A stretch of 50,629 nt of DNA from DASRDR01 sp035550795 (GTDB lineage Bacteria > Methylomirabilota > Methylomirabilia > Rokubacteriales > DASRDR01): contig DASZOL010000058.1 in the NCBI GenBank assembly GCA_035550795.1, positions 1-50,629 on the forward strand. The letters are read 5' to 3'. Of this stretch, positions 46,394 to 50,629 are shown one piece after another. The position numbers and the translations under genes are program-made. The stretch's first letter is position 1, and each line of letters starts with the position of its first letter. The notes under the pieces were generated by a model. That model made no database searches. It saw nothing but the letters and a program-made list of their open reading frames with translations, and was not told the origin of the DNA.

Positions 46394-49300
46394 ATGACGT
46401 CTGACGAAAAGGACGACGGGACCCGGATGGACCGTCGTCACTTCCTGCGCTGGCTCGGGGCCGGAGCGGCCGCGACCGAGCTCGGTCTCCCGCTCAGCCT
46501 CCTGGCCGCCGCCCGCCCGGAGGAGAACCCCCTCGCGGGCTCGATCGCCCGGGACTGGGAGAAGATCTACCGGGATCAGTACCGCTACGACGGGACGTTC
46601 GACTGGGTCTGCTCGCCCAACGACACCCACGCGTGCCGCGTCCGCGCCTACGTGCGCAACGGCATCGTGACGCGCCTCGGGTCGACCTACGATTACCAGA
46701 CGTACGCGGACCTCCAGGGCAACCACGCGACGGCCAACTGGAACCCCCGCCAGTGCGCGAAGGGCTACACCTTCCACCGCGTCCTCTACGGACCGTACCG
46801 TCTCAAGCACCCGATCGTGCGCAAGGGCTGGAAGGCCTGGGCCGACGCCGGCTTCCCGGAGCTCACCCCCGAGCTCAAGGCCAAGTACCTCTTCGACCGG
46901 CGGGGCGAGGACGAGTTCGTCCAGATCTCGTGGGACGACGCCAACCGGGACATCGCCAAGGCGCTCGTCGCGATCGCCGAGCGCTACAGCGGGGAGCAGG
47001 GCCAGGAGCGCCTCCTCGCCCAGGGTTACCAGCCAGAGATGGTGGCCGCCACCGGCGGCGCCGGGACGCGCACGATCAAGATGCGCGGGGGCATGGGGCT
47101 CCTCGGGGTTATCGGGAAGTACGGGATGTACCGGCTCAACAACTCCCTCGCGCTCCTGGACGCCTGGATCCGCCGGGTCGGCCCCGCCGAGGCCAGGGCA
47201 GGGCGGAACTGGGCGAACTACACGTGGCACGGCGATCAGGCGCCGGGCCAGCCCTGGGTGCACGGCCTCCAGGCCTCCGACTGCGACTTCAACGACCTCC
47301 GGTTCTCGAAGCTCATCATCATGGACGGCAAGAACCTGGTGGAGAACAAGCTCACGGATTCCCACTGGTTCATCGAGACCATGGAGCGGGGGGCCAAGAT
47401 CGTCGTCATCGCGCCGGAGTACGGCCCGCCGTCGACCAAGGCCGACTACTGGATCCCGATCCGTCCCCAGACCGACGCCGCCCTCTGGCTCGGCGTCACC
47501 CGGCTCATGATGGAGCAGCGGTGGTACGATCCCGCCTTCGTCAAGGCCTTCACCGACTTCCCGCTCCTCGTCCGTACCGACACGCTCAAGCGCCTGCGCG
47601 CCCACGAGGTCTTCCCGGGTTACCGGACCACGCTCGCGCCCGACGGCCCGTCGATGACGATCCAGGGCCTCACGTGGGAGCAGCACGCGCGGCTCGGCGA
47701 CTACGTCGTGTGGGACGAGCCGACCAAGGCGCCGCGCGCCGTCACGCGGGACGACGTGGGGGTGCGGATGGCCCAGAAGGGCATCGCCCCGGCGCTCGAC
47801 GGGACGTTCCGGGTGACGCTCACGGACGGCACCGAGGTGGAGGTCGCCACCCTCTGGACCCTCTACCAGACCCACCTCCGGGACTACGACCTCGACACGG
47901 TCGCCGACATCACCCACGCCCCGAAGGACCTGATCCGCCGGCTCGCCGAGGACATCGGGACCATGAAGCCGGTGGCGATCCACCAGGGCGAGGGGATCAA
48001 CCACTGGTTCCACGCGACGGAGATGAACCGCGCCGCGTACCTGCCCCTGATGCTCACCGGGAACATCGGCAAGCCCGGCGCCGGCTGTCACACGTGGGCA
48101 GGGAACTACAAGGCGGCGCTCTTCCAGGGCTCGCCCTGGACGGGGCCCGGCTTCAAGGGCTGGGTGGCCGAGGACCCGTTCCATCCCACCCTGGACGCCA
48201 GCGCCGCCGGCCGCGACGTCAACGCGCACGCCTACACCAAGGACGAAGAGCCGGCGTACTGGAACCATGGCGATCAGGCCTTGATCGTCGACACTCCCAA
48301 GTTCGGCCGCCGGAACTTCACCGGCGAGAGCCACATGCCGACGCCCACCAAGGCGATCCTGTTCACGAACGTCAACCTGATCAACAACGCCAAGTGGGCG
48401 TACGGGATCATCAAGAACGTCAATCCCAACGTTGAAATGATCGTGGCCATCGACATCCAGATGACGGCGTCGATCGAGTACGCGGACATCGCGCTCCCCG
48501 CGAACAGCTGGCTCGAGTTCGAGAGCCTGGAGATCACCGCCAGCTGCTCCAATCCCTTCCTCCAGATCTGGAAGGGCGGCATCCCGCCGGTGTTCGACTC
48601 CCGCGACGACGTCATGATCTTGGCCGGCCTCGCCAAGGCGCTCACCGACGTCACGGGCGACCGGCGCTTCGCCGAGTACTTCAAGTTCGCCCTCGAGGGG
48701 CGCTCGGACGTCTACATCCAGCGCCTGCTCGACACGTGCACGACGACCCAGGGGTACAAGCTCGCCGAGGTCATGGCCGGGAAGTACGGCCCGCCCGGCG
48801 GGGCGCTGATGCTGTTCCGGACGTACCCGCGGATCCCCTTCTACGAGCAGGTCCACGACTCCGAGCCCTTCCACACCGACACGGGGCGGCTCCACGCCTA
48901 CGCCGACGTGCCGGAGGCGATCGAGTATGGCGAGAACTTCATCGTGCACCGGGAAGGGCCGGAGGCGACGCCGTACCTACCGAACGTGATCGTCAGCACC
49001 AACCCGCTCGTCCGCCCCGAGGACTACGGCCTTCCCGTCTCGGCCGAGCACTGGGACGAGCGGACGATCCGCAACGTCAAGATGCCGTGGAGCCAGGTCA
49101 AGACGACGACGAATTTCCTCTGGGGGAAGGGCTTCCACTTCTACTGCCTGACCCCGAAGACCCGGCACCGGGTCCACTCAAGCTGGTCGAATGTCGACTG
49201 GCACATGCTCTACGACAGTAACTTCGGCGACCCGTACCGACTCGACAAGCGCGCGCCGTCGGTCGGCGAGCACCAGCTCCACATGAACCCGCAGGCGGCA

Positions 49301-49855
49301 CGCGACCTCGGGATAAACGACGGCGACTATGTCTACGTCGACGCGAACCCGGCGGATCGCCCGTACCGCGGCGCCGACCCGAAGGACCCCTTCTACAAGG
49401 TGGCGCGATGCATGCTCCGCGTGAAGTACAACCACGCGTATCCCTACAACGTGGTGATGATGAAGCACGCTCCGTTCATCGCCACCGAGAAGAGTGTCCG
49501 GGCCCACGAGACGCGGCCCGACGGACGAGCCTTGTCGGAGAACACCGGCTACCAGGCCAATCTCCGCTACGGGTCGCAGCAGTCGCTCACGCGGAACTGG
49601 CACATGCCGATGCACCAGACCGACAGCCTGTTTCACAAGGCCAAGGCCTCGATGAGCTTCATCTTCGGAGGAGAGGGGGACAATCACGCGCTGAACACCG
49701 TCCCCAAGGAAACGCTCGTCCGGGTCGCCAAGGCAGAGGACGGGGGCCTCGGCGGGCGGGGGCTCTGGAAGCCCGTGACCAGCGGCTACACGCCCGACAA
49801 CGAGAACGAGTTCATGAAGCGCTACCTCGCCGGCGATCTCCATCGCCAGAGCTGA
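46394..49855 (+). CDS. nxrA: Nitrite oxidoreductase alpha subunit (molybdopterin, Nitrospira/anammox type)
   Basis: 1153 residues. A Tat signal (MDRRHFLRWLGAGAAA) indicates export. DWEKIYRDQYRYD and FDWVCSPNDTHACRVRAYVR form the N-terminal iron-sulfur region with Cys-x3-Asp-x3-Cys in place of the usual His/Cys-x3-Cys-x3-Cys, and RQCAKGYTF supplies the last cysteine. Asp281 in YTWHGDQAPGQPW corresponds to the NarG molybdenum ligand. Later blocks (GEGINHWFH, LTGNIGKPGAGCHTWAGNYK, TPKTRHRVHSSWS, NPADRPYRG) match periplasmic NxrA closely. It would oxidise nitrite to nitrate or act in reverse. GGGGGAGAG precedes the ATG. Confidence 0.87.
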   Translation: MTSDEKDDGTRMDRRHFLRWLGAGAAATELGLPLSLLAAARPEENPLAGSIARDWEKIYRDQYRYDGTFDWVCSPNDTHACRVRAYVRNGIVTRLGSTYDYQTYADLQGNHATANWNPRQCAKGYTFHRVLYGPYRLKHPIVRKGWKAWADAGFPELTPELKAKYLFDRRGEDEFVQISWDDANRDIAKALVAIAERYSGEQGQERLLAQGYQPEMVAATGGAGTRTIKMRGGMGLLGVIGKYGMYRLNNSLALLDAWIRRVGPAEARAGRNWANYTWHGDQAPGQPWVHGLQASDCDFNDLRFSKLIIMDGKNLVENKLTDSHWFIETMERGAKIVVIAPEYGPPSTKADYWIPIRPQTDAALWLGVTRLMMEQRWYDPAFVKAFTDFPLLVRTDTLKRLRAHEVFPGYRTTLAPDGPSMTIQGLTWEQHARLGDYVVWDEPTKAPRAVTRDDVGVRMAQKGIAPALDGTFRVTLTDGTEVEVATLWTLYQTHLRDYDLDTVADITHAPKDLIRRLAEDIGTMKPVAIHQGEGINHWFHATEMNRAAYLPLMLTGNIGKPGAGCHTWAGNYKAALFQGSPWTGPGFKGWVAEDPFHPTLDASAAGRDVNAHAYTKDEEPAYWNHGDQALIVDTPKFGRRNFTGESHMPTPTKAILFTNVNLINNAKWAYGIIKNVNPNVEMIVAIDIQMTASIEYADIALPANSWLEFESLEITASCSNPFLQIWKGGIPPVFDSRDDVMILAGLAKALTDVTGDRRFAEYFKFALEGRSDVYIQRLLDTCTTTQGYKLAEVMAGKYGPPGGALMLFRTYPRIPFYEQVHDSEPFHTDTGRLHAYADVPEAIEYGENFIVHREGPEATPYLPNVIVSTNPLVRPEDYGLPVSAEHWDERTIRNVKMPWSQVKTTTNFLWGKGFHFYCLTPKTRHRVHSSWSNVDWHMLYDSNFGDPYRLDKRAPSVGEHQLHMNPQAARDLGINDGDYVYVDANPADRPYRGADPKDPFYKVARCMLRVKYNHAYPYNVVMMKHAPFIATEKSVRAHETRPDGRALSENTGYQANLRYGSQQSLTRNWHMPMHQTDSLFHKAKASMSFIFGGEGDNHALNTVPKETLVRVAKAEDGGLGGRGLWKPVTSGYTPDNENEFMKRYLAGDLHRQS

Positions 49856-50205
49856 TGACGGCGATGACCGAGCGCTCGGATGTCATCGACGGACGCGGAG
49901 CCGAGGACGCCCCCATGAGGGGGAAGCACGCCGAGCCGGACGACCCGATGGAGCTCCGGGGAGTTGCCCTTCCCGCGACCCGGGCGGCGATCGAGGACAT
50001 GGCGTACGCCTTCGCGGAGGAATTCGCGCGGCTGGGTCGCGACGAGCGGTGGCTCCTCGGGGTCTTCCGGAGCCCGTTCTACGCGGGCCCCCACCAGGCG
50101 CACCGGGTGCTCGGCGACGACGCGATCCGCGCGATCGTGCGCGAGTGCCTCCAGGCCTTCGGTCGCGGGCGGTGCGACGAGCCTCGCGCCGCCGAAGGAG
50201 CCTAG
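49855..50205 (+). CDS. Small protein between nxrA and nxrB
   Basis: 116 residues. The N-terminus is polar and charged; the conserved-looking part is RAAIEDMAYAFAEEFARLGR, ERWLLGVFRSPFYAGPHQAH and GDDAIRAIVRECLQAFGRG, predicted helical. No cofactor motif or membrane segment is visible. The start overlaps the nxrA stop as TGATG; an ATG at 49864 is an alternative. Its place in the operon suggests an assembly or accessory role, perhaps like the chaperones of related molybdoenzymes, although it is shorter than TorD-type proteins. Confidence 0.65.
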   Translation: MTAMTERSDVIDGRGAEDAPMRGKHAEPDDPMELRGVALPATRAAIEDMAYAFAEEFARLGRDERWLLGVFRSPFYAGPHQAHRVLGDDAIRAIVRECLQAFGRGRCDEPRAAEGA

Positions 50206-50208
50206 CGT

Positions 50209-50629
50209 ATGGCGCAGGTTCACAACTGGCAGCTCGGCCGCGACATGGCGTTCCCGTATGAGGGGACCTACCCGGAGCGGCAGTTCGCCTTCGTGTTCAA
50301 CGTCAACCGCTGCATCGCCTGCCAGAGCTGCACGATGGCCTGCAAGTCCACCTGGACCTTCTCGAAGGGCCAGGAGCACATGTGGTGGGCCAACGTCGAG
50401 ACCAAGCCGTATGGCGGTTATCCGCAATTTTGGGATATGAAAATTCTCAAACTGCTGGATGAAGCCAATCCCGGCGGGCAGGTGTGGAACAAGTCCAACG
50501 GCGAGACGAAATTTGATGGCATGACCATCTTCGAAGCGGCAAAGAAAAAGCTTATGCCAGAAAGTGCGCGCGTCTTGGGTTATTTGCCGGAAGATCACGA
50601 GTGGAATTCTCCGAACATTTACGAAGATA
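50209..50629 (+). CDS. nxrB: Nitrite oxidoreductase beta subunit, iron-sulfur (partial, runs off the window)
   Basis: The first 140 residues of a NarH/NxrB-type electron-transfer subunit. AFVFNVNRCIACQSCTMACK carries the first ferredoxin-type cysteine cluster, with WTFSKGQEHMWWANVETKPY and GGYPQFWDMKILKLLDEANP after it, as in NxrB. The remaining cysteine motifs lie beyond the window. It starts 3 bases after the stop of the small upstream gene. From about 50405 codon use changes abruptly to AT-ending codons while the protein stays in frame. Confidence 0.85.
   Translation, partial: MAQVHNWQLGRDMAFPYEGTYPERQFAFVFNVNRCIACQSCTMACKSTWTFSKGQEHMWWANVETKPYGGYPQFWDMKILKLLDEANPGGQVWNKSNGETKFDGMTIFEAAKKKLMPESARVLGYLPEDHEWNSPNIYED

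Noticed and set aside
44654..48949. Antisense open frame of over 1400 codons opposite the nxr genes
   Set aside because: It mirrors the GC-rich codons of the gamma and alpha subunits and has no domain; it is a shadow.

Overview
This is a GC-rich bacterial chromosome segment, probably a metagenomic contig. Gene content and protein character point to a Rokubacteria/Methylomirabilota-like organism: a Nitrospira/anammox-type nitrite oxidoreductase cluster, a paired DUF507 locus, an ILEI-domain membrane protein, and very GC-rich housekeeping genes. That placement is an inference. The window carries the replication-origin neighbourhood: dnaA, dnaN, recF, gyrB, gyrA and serS run rightwards from about 31.4 kb, and rpmH, rnpA, yidC, rsmG, parA, parB, mnmA and an F1Fo ATP synthase operon run leftwards. 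Coding strand switches exactly across the 31099-31400 spacer, which holds an inverted pair of DnaA boxes. A near-consensus parS site sits on the parA start codon.

Layout. 1-5.2 kb is a scrap yard around tRNA-Arg(TCT) and tRNA-Pro(TGG): an IS91-type transposase remnant, a tyrosine-recombinase C-terminus, a methyltransferase, a gene broken by TGA codons, an orphan HicA-like toxin, a single-domain cyclic-nucleotide-binding-fold protein, and a beta-lactamase fragment followed by a transporter-protein scar. 5.2-10.5 kb (minus strand) holds a phospholipase D/cardiolipin synthase, a second methyltransferase, and an amidase-rph-rdgB operon. 10.7-13.4 kb (plus) is a polytopic membrane protein ending in an ILEI/PANDER-like domain. 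13.4-15.1 kb holds a truncated quinone reductase, the tmRNA gene with smpB directly beside it, and tRNA-Leu(CAG). 15.3-19.7 kb has a zinc-binding mini-protein, a 7Fe-type ferredoxin, a QueC-like PP-loop protein, an FAH-family hydrolase, two tandem DUF507 genes and an unknown gene. 19.8-25.3 kb is the atpFHAGDC operon without the Fo a and c subunits.

After serS (41.3 kb) comes a tRNA cluster (Ser-TGA, Ser-GCT, Arg-ACG) and then a decayed defence island. It contains fragments of a restriction enzyme, a Mod-type DNA methyltransferase and a UvrD-like helicase, with an intact VapBC module between them. From 44.7 kb to the end is a nitrite oxidoreductase operon: a gamma-like subunit fused to a di-haem cytochrome c, a Tat-exported molybdopterin alpha subunit, a small unknown protein, and the start of the iron-sulfur beta subunit. 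The last ~220 bases of that beta gene change sharply to a much more AT-rich codon use while staying in frame, so the contig end may be chimeric.

Recognisable promoters share a TTGAC(A/G) -35 box and TAGCGT, TAGGAT or TTAAGA -10 boxes, so a standard housekeeping sigma factor is likely.
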